34,230 nucleotides of DNA from the NCBI GenBank assembly GCA_017408855.1, contig JAFQTW010000042.1, forward strand, positions 1-34,230. The letters are read 5' to 3'. The stretch comes from Oscillospiraceae bacterium. Lineage in GTDB: Bacteria; Bacillota; Clostridia; Oscillospirales; Ruminococcaceae. The translations under genes and the position numbers were made by a program. Of the stretch, positions 1 through 7,469 are shown piece by piece. Every line of letters begins with the position of its first letter. Within the stretch, counting starts at the first letter, position 1. The notes under the pieces were generated by a model that saw only the letters and a program-made list of their open reading frames with translations, searched no databases and was not told the DNA's origin.

Positions 1-400
1 AGCCGGCGGAGGCTTTGCGGAGCATCTCCTCTTCGAACAGCTAGTACGTTGCTCGTACCGCTCCTGCCACGGTCATCTTGACACTGGCCGGCGGGGCGGC
101 GGTCCGGAGCCCGGACGGGCAAACGCCCGACCTCCGCTTCACGTTTTTGGTGCAATGCCCGATAACCCATCTGCCATGAAAATCTTGACACTGCCCGCCG
201 AGCCGGCGGAGGCTTTGCGGAGCATCTCCTCTTCGAACAGCTAGTACGTTGCTCGTACCGCTCCTGCCACGGTCATCTTGACACTGGCCGGCGGGGCGGC
301 GGTCCGGAGCCCGGACAGGCAAACGCACGAACTCCGCTTCACGTTTTGGTGCAATGCCCGATACCCTTCCTGCCATGGAAATTTTGATGCTGACCAGCGG
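1..400. repeat. Two tandem 200-bp copies of a composite palindromic repeat
   Basis: Bases 1-200 recur almost exactly at 201-400, giving a 200-bp period. Each unit has two parts. The first part, about 1-84 and 201-284, contains CGTACCGCTCCTGCC and is the reverse complement of the units at 10996-11290. The second part, about 85-190 and 285-390, contains the small palindrome GTCCGGAGCCCGGAC and the string TTATCGGGCATTGCACC, and recurs inverted at 4322-4406. No gene with a ribosome binding site is seen here, so open frames in it look like chance. The array probably continues left of the window. It looks like a non-coding, REP/MITE-like interspersed element. Confidence 0.9.
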
Positions 401-699
401 GCAGCGCCCGCTGACATTGGGTCGCATCTTCGCTTTAACCATCTGCTGCAACACGGATTGCCCTCTTCCGAAAGAGAAGCTTTTTTAGAAGCACCAAAGC
501 CTCCCTTGCCAAAGGGAGGTGGTTGAGCAAAGCGAAACCGGAGGGATTCCCTTGAACTCGCCTACACCGCAAAGGTTCATACAAAAACAAAAGCCCTCAT
601 CCAAAGGGATGAGGGCTTATTTGTTGCAGTATGGTATCGGGCATATCGCTTTGGGTCCGGATGCGGTATCCTTGCGAAATGCCTGCGGGGGCTTCCCCG
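401..699. other. Gene-free stretch with a short REP-like hairpin
   Basis: No gene is seen. At 496-550 a hairpin-forming element (CCTCCCTT-gcc-AAAGGGAGG, followed by a GGAGGGATT tail) resembles the short palindromic intergenic elements common in gut Oscillospirales; that resemblance is from memory and unchecked. Bases 625-690 look like a degenerate version of the second part of the repeat at 1-400, for example GGTATCGGGCAT. Confidence 0.55.
591..618 (-). terminator. Rho-independent terminator of the Nudix-GNAT operon
   Basis: A perfect 11-bp stem AAGCCCTCATC/GATGAGGGCTT with a 6-nt loop. Read on the minus strand it is followed by TTTGTTTTTG. It lies about 80 bp behind the stop of the GNAT gene at 700. 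Confidence 0.85.
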
Positions 700-1194
700 C
701 TACCCGACCTTCGGGCGCTGATAGGCGATCCGGGGGTCACCGTTTTCCAGATGGATGATGCCGCAGCGGATAAAACCGTTTTTCAGCACACATTTCTGCA
801 TGGGGATGTTGTCCGCGTGGGTGTCGATGCGGATGTTCCCGTGCTGGCGGTAGCACCAGTCCAGACAAAAGCTCGCCACACCACGGCTGCCAAGGGCCGA
901 GGTGATGCGGTGGACCACACCGTATTGCTCATCGTCCAGCCAGGCGCCATCCTCGATGACCGCGTAGGTGGGATCATCGCCGATCACAAAATAGAAGGTG
1001 CCGACCACCTTGCCGTCCTCCTCGCAGACGTAGCTGTTTCCGGAGGCAATGTCCGCCTCCAGCATTTCACGGGCAGGATAGCCGTTCACCCATTGATTGG
1101 GATTGCCGTTTTCCGCCATAAAGCGGCGGGCATCGGCGTATAAAGCCAGCATCGCAGGCAGATCATTTGCGGTGGATTTTCGGATGCTCAGCAT
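700..1194 (-). CDS. GNAT family N-acetyltransferase
   Basis: A 164-residue protein of GNAT length and pattern. The N-terminus is typical (MLSIRKSTANDLPAML), a central strand pair covers about residues 60-72, and the acetyl-CoA loop is probably around SRGVASF (103-109), followed by a helix and the ANDNIPMQ/NGF-type C-terminal strand. The family moves an acetyl group from acetyl-CoA to an amine; the substrate cannot be told. Its ATG overlaps the end of the upstream Nudix gene by 7 nt, so the two are probably translationally coupled. The last codons and the stop lie in two back-to-back hairpins (GCGGGG-gctt-CCCCGC and CCCGA-cct-TCGGG) that resemble the nearby repeat family, so the C-terminus may have been reshaped by a repeat. 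Confidence 0.85.
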   Translation of the reverse strand: MLSIRKSTANDLPAMLALYADARRFMAENGNPNQWVNGYPAREMLEADIASGNSYVCEEDGKVVGTFYFVIGDDPTYAVIEDGAWLDDEQYGVVHRITSALGSRGVASFCLDWCYRQHGNIRIDTHADNIPMQKCVLKNGFIRCGIIHLENGDPRIAYQRPKVG

Positions 1195-1625
1195 ATTTTT
1201 CCTTCCTTTTTCTCCGACATCAAAATTTTTCGTGCCTTGTTGATCAGATTCTTGTCATTGCGAAAGGTGACCATGTTGTGTGCTTCCTCCAGCGGAGCCC
1301 ATCGGGTCTCGCCGATCTCCTCCTCCTGTTTGACCACCTTGTCGCCCCAGTTGGCGTGGCCCAGAAAATAGACCACCTGCTTTTTCACGTTGGGCTTGGG
1401 ATAATACTCCACGCTGTGGCGGAAATCCCCCTCCAGCGCGATATCCAGACCCGTTTCTTCCTTTACTTCCCGCAGAGCGGTCTGCACTTCGTTCTCGCCC
1501 TCTTCCATGTGTCCCTTGGGAAAGGACCAATGGGTGCCGTGCCGGTGCTTGATAAACAGCAGCTCTTTCTGGCCGGTCTCGGTCACACGATACACCAGTG
1601 CACCGCAGGATTTTTCCCGTTTCAC
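1188..1625 (-). CDS. Nudix hydrolase
   Basis: The full Nudix signature G-x5-E-x7-R-E-V-x-E-E-x-G-L is present at residues 38-60, with G38, E44, R52, E53, E56 and E57 in place. The family hydrolyses nucleoside diphosphates linked to another group, such as Ap4A, oxidised NTPs or nucleotide sugars. The HRHGTHWSFPKGH context recalls Ap4A-type bacterial enzymes, which is an inference. A GTG start at 1625 is chosen because AAGGAGGT lies 8 nt upstream. The ATG 60 nt further up (1685) has no ribosome binding site and falls near promoter-like sequence. The 145-residue product has the usual single-domain length. It is first in an operon with the GNAT gene. Confidence 0.88.
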   Translation of the reverse strand: MKREKSCGALVYRVTETGQKELLFIKHRHGTHWSFPKGHMEEGENEVQTALREVKEETGLDIALEGDFRHSVEYYPKPNVKKQVVYFLGHANWGDKVVKQEEEIGETRWAPLEEAHNMVTFRNDKNLINKARKILMSEKKEGKIC

Positions 1626-1707
1626 GAGAAAAGACCTCCTTTTTCGCCTTTTCGCCTGCTGTAAGCGAAAATCATTCGGCGACATATAATATCAGCATAC
1701 AGAAATT

Positions 1708-1736
1708 AGTATAGCACATCGCCTCGAAAAAGAAAA
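1708..1736 (-). promoter_or_regulatory. Probable promoter of the Nudix-GNAT operon
   Basis: On the minus strand an extended -10 TGCTATACT sits about 80 nt before the Nudix start. The -35 region (TTTTCT, 17-bp spacing) is weak. Confidence 0.5.
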
Positions 1737-1750
1737 GGTCTTAACTTGTA

Positions 1751-2197
1751 TTATTTTGTTTTTTTCAAAAGCAGCAGCTTTTCGGTGGTGCCCTCTTCGT
1801 ACTCCCATTCGCCGGACGGGAAAAATCCGTGCCGCCCGTAAAAAGCGATGCCCCGCAGGTTCTTTTCCAGCGCGTACAGATGATCTGCTCCATGTTCGCG
1901 GACCGCAAACTCCAAAAGCTCGGCGCCGATGCCCCGATTCTGGAAGAATACGTCCACAAACAGCTTGACCACCTCGGTCCCTCTGATCTGTACCAGACCC
2001 CGCAGGATGCCGTCATCGTATACCCACACCTGCGACAGCTTTTCGGGCGCGGCGTACTCCTTCATCAGATTTTCCACCGACATCCGGCAAAAGGAATATT
2101 CCTCGTCGCCAAAGATGGGCAAAAAGTTCACCCGGTTGTTGTAGACCAAGATCTCCGCAATGCGGCACAGGTCCTTTTCGGTCGCTTTCCGGATCAT
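1751..2197 (-). CDS. GNAT family N-acetyltransferase
   Basis: A 148-residue GNAT protein. It starts MIRKATEKDL, has an arginine/glycine-rich acetyl-CoA pyrophosphate loop QNRGIGAELL at about 86-95, and ends with the usual NLRGIAFYGRHGF motif. This arrangement is typical of small-molecule or protein N-acetyltransferases of the YjaB/RimI-like type; the substrate is unknown. The ATG at 2197 is preferred over the one 36 nt upstream because GGGAGGTGAT precedes it directly. It has its own promoter, so it is probably a single-gene unit. Confidence 0.85.
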   Translation of the reverse strand: MIRKATEKDLCRIAEILVYNNRVNFLPIFGDEEYSFCRMSVENLMKEYAAPEKLSQVWVYDDGILRGLVQIRGTEVVKLFVDVFFQNRGIGAELLEFAVREHGADHLYALEKNLRGIAFYGRHGFFPSGEWEYEEGTTEKLLLLKKTK

Positions 2198-2214
2198 ATC
2201 ATCACCTCCCGACC

Positions 2215-2244
2215 AGTATAGCACATCCGCCAAAGGGAATTCAA
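2215..2244 (-). promoter_or_regulatory. Promoter of the GNAT gene at 1751-2197
   Basis: Minus-strand TTGAAT, an 18-bp spacer, then TATACT preceded by TG (extended -10). The predicted start leaves a leader of only about 11 nt that holds the ribosome binding site. Confidence 0.7.
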
Positions 2245-2340
2245 CGGTTCCCCCTGTTAATGCCGAAGGCTTTGTGATACAATAAAAGCAGACATCGGGT
2301 TTTCCATAGACCGTTTTATTTTGACAGAAGGAGACTGTTT

Positions 2341-3363
2341 ATGCAGAAATTTGATCCCATCGGCGGAACCCGTCCGCCCTATGTTCCCCAGCCGGACCCT
2401 ACGCAGGGGGAGAAAAAGCGTCTGCACCGCTTTGCCAACCTGTTTGGCGCAGCGGGACTTGTGTACTTTGCGGTGAATCTCGCCGGCAGCTTTGTCTTTT
2501 CTTTTCTGCTCGACCTCGTTTATAACATTACCGGGACCTACCTGTTCGGCTCTTCCCAGAACAATTACTATGTGCTGAACATCCTGGTCTATCTTACTTC
2601 TTTTCTGGCCAGCTTCGGCACCTATGCGCTGCTGCTCAAAATGCCCCTGCGGGTGGCGCTGCCCCTTCGCCCGGTGGACGGGGTCAACACCCTGCTGAGC
2701 ATCCCCGCTACCTTCTGCTTTGCGGTGGTGGGGTCGATGATCACCTCGATTTTAGCATCGCTCATTTCCATCACCGGATTTGAGCCGGTGAACCCCGAAA
2801 TGCCCATTCCCCAAACGGTGACGGGTTATCTGCTGTACTTCTTTTTGCTGGTGATCCTGCCGCCGGTGATCGAAGAGATCGCCTTCCGCGGCGTGCTGAT
2901 GCAGAGCCTGCGGCGCTATGGCGACGGCTTTGCGCTGCTTGTTTCCGCCATCATGTTCGGACTGTTCCACCTCAATCTTATTCAGGGACCCTATGCGTTC
3001 CTGCTGGGTCTGTGGATGGGCTATCTGGTCCTTCGGACCGGCTCGCTGCGCATCACCATGGTGCTGCACGGCTGCATCAACCTGTCGGCGGGCATCCTCA
3101 CCATCGTAATGGACGGCGCCGATGAGCAGACGCTGATGCTGATCAACGCCATCTACATCATGTTCTGGCTGTCGGTGGGTGCCATCTGTCTGGTGACCCT
3201 GCTGGTCCGCAACCGCGCGGCGGGGCTGGCGCTGCATCCTGCCCGCACCTGGCTTTCCGGCGGACAGAAGCTGGGCACCTATTTTGGCTCGCCGGTCATC
3301 CTGCTGCTGCTGGCGGTGATCGCCTTCTTTATGCTGCAGAATTTCCGAAGGATCGGGTGGTAG
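2341..3363 (+). CDS. CPBP family intramembrane metalloprotease (CAAX/ABI domain)
   Basis: A 340-residue, strongly hydrophobic protein with about eight membrane segments after a proline-rich cytosolic N-terminus. The three ABI/CPBP motifs are visible: EEIAFRG near residue 179 (the EExxxR motif), FGLFHLN near 206 (FxxxH), and HGCIN near 241. They form the zinc-dependent active site of Rce1-like proteases in the membrane. Bacterial members act in peptide maturation, bacteriocin immunity or regulated proteolysis; the substrate here is unknown. The stop is 1 nt before the tadA start, so the two genes share a transcript. A -10 TACAAT lies near 2277. Confidence 0.88.
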   Translation: MQKFDPIGGTRPPYVPQPDPTQGEKKRLHRFANLFGAAGLVYFAVNLAGSFVFSFLLDLVYNITGTYLFGSSQNNYYVLNILVYLTSFLASFGTYALLLKMPLRVALPLRPVDGVNTLLSIPATFCFAVVGSMITSILASLISITGFEPVNPEMPIPQTVTGYLLYFFLLVILPPVIEEIAFRGVLMQSLRRYGDGFALLVSAIMFGLFHLNLIQGPYAFLLGLWMGYLVLRTGSLRITMVLHGCINLSAGILTIVMDGADEQTLMLINAIYIMFWLSVGAICLVTLLVRNRAAGLALHPARTWLSGGQKLGTYFGSPVILLLLAVIAFFMLQNFRRIGW

Positions 3364-3364
3364 T

Positions 3365-3835
3365 ATGAATCTGCACGAAAAATGGATGAGCGAAGCCCTT
3401 GCCGAAGCCGGTCTCGCCGCCGAAAAAGGCGAAGTGCCGGTGGGCTGCGTGATCGTAAAGGATGGCGCCGTCATCGGGCGGGGACACAACCTGCGGGAAA
3501 CGGACCGCCGTGCCATTGCCCATGGAGAGGTGCTGGCTATTGAAAACGCCTGCCGCACACTGGGCAGCTGGCGTCTGGACGGGTGCGACCTGTATGTGAC
3601 CCTGGAGCCCTGTACCATGTGCGCCGGCGCGATTTTGCAAAGCCGCATCAGCCGTGTGTTCTACGGCGCCGCCGACCCGGGGGAGGGTGCCGTCTGCGGC
3701 ATCGCCCGCCTGTTTGACCTGCCGTACAAAAACCGTCCCGACTACGAGGGCGGCGTTCTGGCGGCAGAATGTCAGGCCCTTTTGGACGGCTTTTTTTCCG
3801 AAAAACGAGGCAAAAATCCCGCAAAATCCCGATAA
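3365..3835 (+). CDS. tadA: tRNA-specific adenosine deaminase TadA
   Basis: A 156-residue cytidine-deaminase-fold protein that converts A34 to inosine in tRNA-Arg(ACG), so that one tRNA reads CGU, CGC and CGA. The zinc ligands are H53 in AHGEV and C83/C86 in EPCTMCAGA; E55 is the proton shuttle. The usual HAE triplet is HGE here (alanine to glycine at 54), which keeps both functional residues. It starts 1 nt behind the CPBP gene stop, which implies coupling. In Bacillus tadA is followed by the SRP RNA gene and dnaX. Here a different small transcript follows and dnaX is absent. Confidence 0.95.
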   Translation: MNLHEKWMSEALAEAGLAAEKGEVPVGCVIVKDGAVIGRGHNLRETDRRAIAHGEVLAIENACRTLGSWRLDGCDLYVTLEPCTMCAGAILQSRISRVFYGAADPGEGAVCGIARLFDLPYKNRPDYEGGVLAAECQALLDGFFSEKRGKNPAKSR

Positions 3836-3923
3836 AACAGGGAAAAGCTTGGGAAAAGAATGAATAAAATTTGAATAAAATCCTTCCTTGTTCATAATTT
3901 GTTCACCAACTTGGAAGGGATTA

Positions 3924-3932
3924 TGGTATAAT
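3924..3932 (+). promoter_or_regulatory. Extended -10 promoter of the small RNA
   Basis: TGGTATAAT is a perfect extended -10 element. No good -35 is seen at 17 bp (CACCAA). Transcription should start near 3939-3940. Confidence 0.75.
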
Positions 3933-3938
3933 ATGAGC

Positions 3939-4037
3939 AGGAAACTGTATTGTACTGTTTCCGGTCAATCCCCCCTCCTTTATCATCAACTCTTTTTATT
4001 TTTCCTTGACGCAGGCCCGTTGCCTGCGATTTTTTTT
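3939..4037 (+). ncRNA. Candidate ~100-nt small RNA with an anti-Shine-Dalgarno tract
   Basis: The transcript is bounded by the extended -10 promoter and a strong terminator, and holds no convincing reading frame. It begins with a hairpin at 3940-3962 (GGAAAC/GTTTCC, plus GTA/TAC inside). A single-stranded C-rich tract CCCCCCTCCTTT (3970-3981) follows, then a U-rich linker, then the terminator. CCTCCTTT equals the anti-Shine-Dalgarno end of bacterial 16S rRNA, so the RNA could pair with ribosome binding sites. C-rich loops of this sort are known in Gram-positive regulatory RNAs. It lacks the conserved SRP RNA core, so it is not the SRP RNA expected after tadA in Bacillus. Function is inferred from shape only. 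Confidence 0.6.
4010..4037 (+). terminator. Terminator of the small RNA
   Basis: A perfect 7-bp GC stem CGCAGGC/GCCTGCG with loop CCGTT, followed by A and eight T residues. Confidence 0.92.
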
Positions 4038-4044
4038 GCCCGGA

Positions 4045-4188
4045 TTTCCACTTTTCCACCCGCTTTTCCACCGGAAAAAGGGCGTTCTGATGGGGAAAAG
4101 ACCGGGTTTTCCCCCAAAGTCCACCGGAACGGGTGGGAAAAACCGCCTTTTCACCGCTCTGTGGAAAACAATGTGGAAAAGGTGGAAA
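4045..4188. repeat. Clustered TTTTCCAC motifs forming a large inverted repeat
   Basis: TTTTCCAC or its complement occurs at 4052-4059, 4064-4071, 4161-4168 and 4173-4180, with near matches at 4045-4050, 4134-4142 and 4182-4188. Those at 4160-4168 and 4172-4180 read TTTTCCACA on the minus strand, one base from the DnaA box TTATCCACA. The left group (4045-4072) can pair with the right group (4160-4188). No gene lies here. The cluster could bind DnaA or another repeat-reading protein, or simply form RNA structure. Confidence 0.6.
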
Positions 4189-4229
4189 GGAAGAATATTC
4201 CCCCAAAGAAATACTGTTTGTAAAAGAAA

Positions 4230-4273
4230 AGGACGCTGTTTTTCGTAAAAAACAGCGTCCTCGATCTTTTTTT
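4230..4273. terminator. Strong terminator hairpin
   Basis: A 14-bp perfect stem AGGACGCTGTTTTT/AAAAACAGCGTCCT with loop CGTA, followed on the plus strand by CGATCTTTTTTT. On the minus strand the downstream bases are also pyrimidine-rich, so it may stop rsmE transcripts as well. Confidence 0.8.
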
Positions 4274-4321
4274 CAACGATTTTCCGCCAAAAGTTGTTTT
4301 CCCCATCTCCAGACTTAAGAT

Positions 4322-4406
4322 GCCCATGGCAGATGGGTTATCGGGCATTGCACCAAAAACGTGAAGCGGAGATCGTGCGTTTGCCCGTCCGGGCTCCGGA
4401 CCGCCG
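4322..4406 (-). repeat. Inverted partial copy of the 200-bp repeat
   Basis: This is the reverse complement of the second part of the repeat at about 110-190: the strings GGCAGATGGGTTATCGGGCA and TTGCCCGTCCGGGCTCCGGA are shared. It ends immediately behind the stop codon of rsmE. Confidence 0.9.
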
Positions 4407-4407
4407 G

Positions 4408-5130
4408 CTAAAAGTTGCCGGTCTCGTACAAAATGGCCGAGAGGGCGGCCAGCGGTGCCGTTTCACAGCGCAGGATGCGGGGTCCCAGACTGGTGGGCTG
4501 CGCACCGGCTTCTTCTGCAGCCGCCGCTTCGTCGGGGGAGAAGCCCCCCTCGGCACCCACAAAGATGCCGATCTCTTTTGCCGGCTCGGACAGCGCCGCT
4601 TTCAGCGGCTGTCCGCCTTTTTCATATAAAAACAATCCCTTTTCCATCTGTCCCAGCTCGGATGCAGCCTCGGAAAAGCTCATCAGCGGGCGAACGGCAG
4701 GGATGCGGCCTCTGCCGCACTGTTTTGCCGCTTCCAGCGCGATCTTCTGCCAGCGGGACAGCTTTTTCTCCATCGACTTGGGGTCCGGACGGGAAATGCA
4801 CCGCTCGGTCAGAACAGGGATCACCTCGCCAACACCCAGTTCCACCGCTTTTTGCAGGATCAGCTCCATCTTGTCCGACTTGGGCAGCGCCTGATACAGA
4901 CGGACGAAAACCGTCGGCTCTGCCTGACAAGGCTCGCAGGAAAGGATCTGCGCGGTAACGGTCTGCCCGTCCATGGCGGAAAGGCGGCACAGATAATCGG
5001 TGCCGGCTCCGTCGCAAAGGGTCACCTCTTCGCCCACTGCCATCCGCAAAGAACGGCTGATGTGGCGGGCGTTCTCGCTCTCGAGGACCACCGTGTCACC
5101 GGTGGGGGGATCAATGTAAAATCTCGGCAT
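4408..5130 (-). CDS. rsmE: 16S rRNA (uracil1498-N3)-methyltransferase RsmE
   Basis: A 240-residue SPOUT-class methyltransferase that methylates U1498 of 16S rRNA with S-adenosylmethionine. The N-terminal PUA-like part (residues about 1-70) carries H23 in ENARHISRSLRM. The C-terminal knotted domain has the family motifs LPKSDKMELILQKAVELGV (about 95-113), GAEGGFSPDE and LGPRILRCETAPLAAL near the end. The usual RTETA is RCETA here. It starts 3 nt behind prmA, and the prmA-rsmE order is common in Firmicutes. A palindromic repeat copy abuts the stop. Confidence 0.95.
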   Translation of the reverse strand: MPRFYIDPPTGDTVVLESENARHISRSLRMAVGEEVTLCDGAGTDYLCRLSAMDGQTVTAQILSCEPCQAEPTVFVRLYQALPKSDKMELILQKAVELGVGEVIPVLTERCISRPDPKSMEKKLSRWQKIALEAAKQCGRGRIPAVRPLMSFSEAASELGQMEKGLFLYEKGGQPLKAALSEPAKEIGIFVGAEGGFSPDEAAAAEEAGAQPTSLGPRILRCETAPLAALSAILYETGNF

Positions 5131-5133
5131 AGA

Positions 5134-6087
5134 CTATTCCTCCGCCAGACAGCAGCGCAGCGCCACCCAGCCGCCTTCTTCCAGTCGCTCTTTGATGACC
5201 AGTCCGTTTTTCCGGATGGCGTTTTCCACCTCCACCGAGCGCTCGTCGATGATGCCCGACGCCATGAACCAGCCGTCTTTTTTCAGGAAGCGGGGGATGT
5301 CGGGGCACAGGCGGATGATCACGTCCGCCACGATGTTGGCACAGATCAGATCGTACTGACCGCTGATCTTGTCGGTGAGATCACCCTGAACAAAGTGGGT
5401 CTTGTCCGCAACGCCGTTGAGCTGAGCGTTCTCGCCGGCGATCTTGGCAGCCAGCTCGTCGATGTCCACACCGTCGGCTTTTTCGGCACCCAAAAGCACG
5501 CCGCAAACGGCCAGGATGCCGCTTCCGCAGCCCACATCCAGCAGGGTGTCACCGGGGCGGACCACCTTTTCCAGCAGCTCCATGCACAGACGGGTGGTGG
5601 CGTGGGTGCCGGTGCCAAAGGCCATGCCGGGGTCCAGCTTTAAGATGATGTCGGCGGGAAGCTTTTCGTATTCTTCCCAGGAGGGGACGACCACCAGATT
5701 ATTGCCCACCCGCAGCGGTTTATAGTACTGTTTCCAGTTGTTTTCCCAGTCTTCCTCCAACAGGGTGTCGCCGGCAGTTTCCAGCCGACCCATTTTGCCC
5801 TCGGGGTCCGATTCCTTCAGCTGCCGCAGCATGGCGGTGATGGCAGAAAGCATCTCGGCGCCCTGCGCGTTTTTGGGCAGGTAAACGATCACACGGGTCT
5901 CAGCCTCCCGCAAAGACAGCAGGCTCTCCTCCACATAGTCCCAGTGGGGGGTGGTCTCCTGCAGAAATTCTTCAAAATCCCGGGCGTCCTCTACGGCAAA
6001 TCCGTTGATGCCCAGTTCCAGCAGCTTGCCGCACAAAAGCTCCACGCCCTCGGAAGAGGTGTAGATCGAAAGCTCGGTCCATTCCAT
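5134..6087 (-). CDS. prmA: Ribosomal protein L11 methyltransferase PrmA
   Basis: A 317-residue class I methyltransferase that trimethylates lysines of ribosomal protein L11. An N-terminal substrate-recognition domain (about 1-120) is followed by the Rossmann domain. That domain has DPGMAFGTGTHATT (about 172-185), the SAM motif LLDVGCGSGILAV (about 203-215), and NIVADVI as the NxxA/V motif. It is first in the prmA-rsmE operon and has its own promoter, divergent from the aldolase gene. Confidence 0.95.
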   Translation of the reverse strand: MEWTELSIYTSSEGVELLCGKLLELGINGFAVEDARDFEEFLQETTPHWDYVEESLLSLREAETRVIVYLPKNAQGAEMLSAITAMLRQLKESDPEGKMGRLETAGDTLLEEDWENNWKQYYKPLRVGNNLVVVPSWEEYEKLPADIILKLDPGMAFGTGTHATTRLCMELLEKVVRPGDTLLDVGCGSGILAVCGVLLGAEKADGVDIDELAAKIAGENAQLNGVADKTHFVQGDLTDKISGQYDLICANIVADVIIRLCPDIPRFLKKDGWFMASGIIDERSVEVENAIRKNGLVIKERLEEGGWVALRCCLAEE

Positions 6088-6124
6088 AAATCATACCGCC
6101 TTTTACAAAGATGTTGTACTTTTT

Positions 6125-6153
6125 ATTATACATCGGATGGCGCATTTGGTAAA
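6125..6153 (-). promoter_or_regulatory. prmA promoter
   Basis: Minus-strand TTTACC, 17-bp spacer, TATAAT preceded by TG. It lies 12 bp from the divergent aldolase promoter. Confidence 0.7.
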
Positions 6154-6165
6154 GCGGGAAGGGGC

Positions 6166-6194
6166 TTGTTCCTGCCGGTCCCATGTGATAAAAT
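6166..6194 (+). promoter_or_regulatory. Promoter of the aldolase gene
   Basis: TTGTTC, exactly 17 bp, then TAAAAT with an upstream TG (extended -10). It is about 33 bp before the start codon and its strong AAGGAGGA site. Confidence 0.75.
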
Positions 6195-6226
6195 GGGAAA
6201 AGAGCGAAATCGAAGGAGGAATCATC

Positions 6227-7252
6227 ATGCTTTCTTTTGTGAACGACTATTCCTGCGGCGCCCATGAAAAGGTGCTGGAGGCTTTGTGCAAGATCAATCT
6301 GGAGCCTAACGTCGGCTACGGAATGGATCCTTATTCCGAGCGGGCGAAGGAGAAGATCCGTGCCGCCTGCAACTGCCCCGATGCGGAGATCTTTTTCCTG
6401 GTAGGCGGGACTCAGACCAATCAGGTGGTCATCGACACCATGCTGCAGCCCTACGAAGGTGTGGTCGCCGCCACCACCGGTCATGTTGCCCTGCACGAGG
6501 CAGGCGCCATCGAGTACAGCGGTCATAAGGTGCTGACGCTGCCCCATCACGACGGCAAGGTGGATGCGGACGATCTGCGCCAGATGCTGAAGCTGTTTTA
6601 CGCTGACGATAACCACGAGCATATGGTATTCCCGGGTATGGTATATGTTTCCCATCCCACCGAGAACGGCACCCTTTACACCAAAAAAGAGCTGTCTGAC
6701 ATCGCTGAGATCTGCCGCGCGTATGAGATGCCGCTGTTTCTGGACGGCGCCCGTCTGGGCTACGGTCTGGCCAGCGAAGAGACCGATCTGACCCTGGAGG
6801 ACATTGCCCGTCTGTGCGATGTATTCTACATCGGCGGAACCAAGGTAGGCGCCCTCTTTGGCGAAGCGGTGGTCTTTACCAAAAAGAATATGCCCCGTCA
6901 CTTTGTGGCGCAGGTGAAACAGCACGGCGCCCTTTTGGCAAAGGGCTTTTTGCTGGGCGTTCAGTTCGATGCGCTGTTCACCGATGGACTGTATCAGGAG
7001 ATCGGACGGCACGCCATGGAGATGGCCAAGCTTCTCAAAGAGGTCCTGACCGAAAAGGGATGCGTGTTCCATCAGCAGTCGCCCACCAACCAGCAGTACA
7101 TCGTGGTGGAGAACGGCTACATGAAGGAGCTGGAAAAGAAGGTCCGCTTCAGCTTTTGGGAGACGGTGGACGATGCGCACACCGCCATCCGTTTCGTGAC
7201 CAGCTGGGCGACCAAAAAAGAGGACGTTCTGGCCCTGCGCGACATTCTATAG
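6227..7252 (+). CDS. Threonine aldolase family protein (beta-eliminating lyase fold)
   Basis: A 341-residue fold-type I PLP enzyme. Low-specificity threonine aldolases split L-threonine or L-allo-threonine into glycine and acetaldehyde. The start is set by AAGGAGGA seven nt before the ATG. Visible motifs are the FLVGGTQTN cofactor loop (about 63-71), HVALHEAGAIE (stacking histidine), HPTENGTLY, FLDGARLGYG (the aspartate that holds the pyridine nitrogen), and YIGGTKVGALFGE with the PLP lysine. It is monocistronic, and a palindromic repeat begins 10-15 nt behind its stop. Related lyases of this fold exist, so the exact amino acid is inferred. Confidence 0.88.
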   Translation: MLSFVNDYSCGAHEKVLEALCKINLEPNVGYGMDPYSERAKEKIRAACNCPDAEIFFLVGGTQTNQVVIDTMLQPYEGVVAATTGHVALHEAGAIEYSGHKVLTLPHHDGKVDADDLRQMLKLFYADDNHEHMVFPGMVYVSHPTENGTLYTKKELSDIAEICRAYEMPLFLDGARLGYGLASEETDLTLEDIARLCDVFYIGGTKVGALFGEAVVFTKKNMPRHFVAQVKQHGALLAKGFLLGVQFDALFTDGLYQEIGRHAMEMAKLLKEVLTEKGCVFHQQSPTNQQYIVVENGYMKELEKKVRFSFWETVDDAHTAIRFVTSWATKKEDVLALRDIL

Positions 7253-7264
7253 TGGGGATGCCCC

Positions 7265-7353
7265 CACGGGCAATGCGGAGCATCTCCGCTCCAACGAGCG
7301 AGTATAATGCGCGTACCGCTCCTGCTGCAATCCCTTAAGACTGGGCGAGGGGC
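7265..7353 (-). repeat. Single repeat unit (minus orientation)
   Basis: The reverse complement shares GCCCAGTCTTAAG, GCAGGAGCGGTACGCGCATT and TTGGAGCGGAGATGCTCCGC with the array at 10996-11290. It sits directly behind the aldolase gene. Confidence 0.9.
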
Positions 7354-7402
7354 GCCAAAAGAATTTCATAGGGGATTTCCTTACACGGAGCGGAATTATA
7401 AT

Positions 7403-7435
7403 CATTTTTCCGGCGGCAAAGCCGCCGGGAAAATG
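7403..7435. other. Perfect 15-bp hairpin upstream of queT
   Basis: CATTTTTCCGGCGGC/GCCGCCGGGAAAATG with loop AAA; one pair is G-T. No T-run follows on either strand, so it is not a clean terminator. A TATAAT (7397-7402) lies just before it and could be the -10 of the queT transcript, which would place the hairpin at the 5' end of that RNA. Confidence 0.6.
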
Positions 7436-7469
7436 AATTTAAATGTGTCTTACCCTTGTCAAAGGGTTT

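Noticed and set aside
3836-4040. SRP RNA (ffs) behind tadA, as in Bacillus
   Set aside because: The conserved GGAAG...AGCAG core of the SRP RNA is absent on both strands; the transcript there has a different shape.
4045-4188. Chromosomal origin (oriC)
   Set aside because: Only near-matches to DnaA boxes, no exact TTATCCACA, no AT-rich unwinding region and no dnaA nearby.
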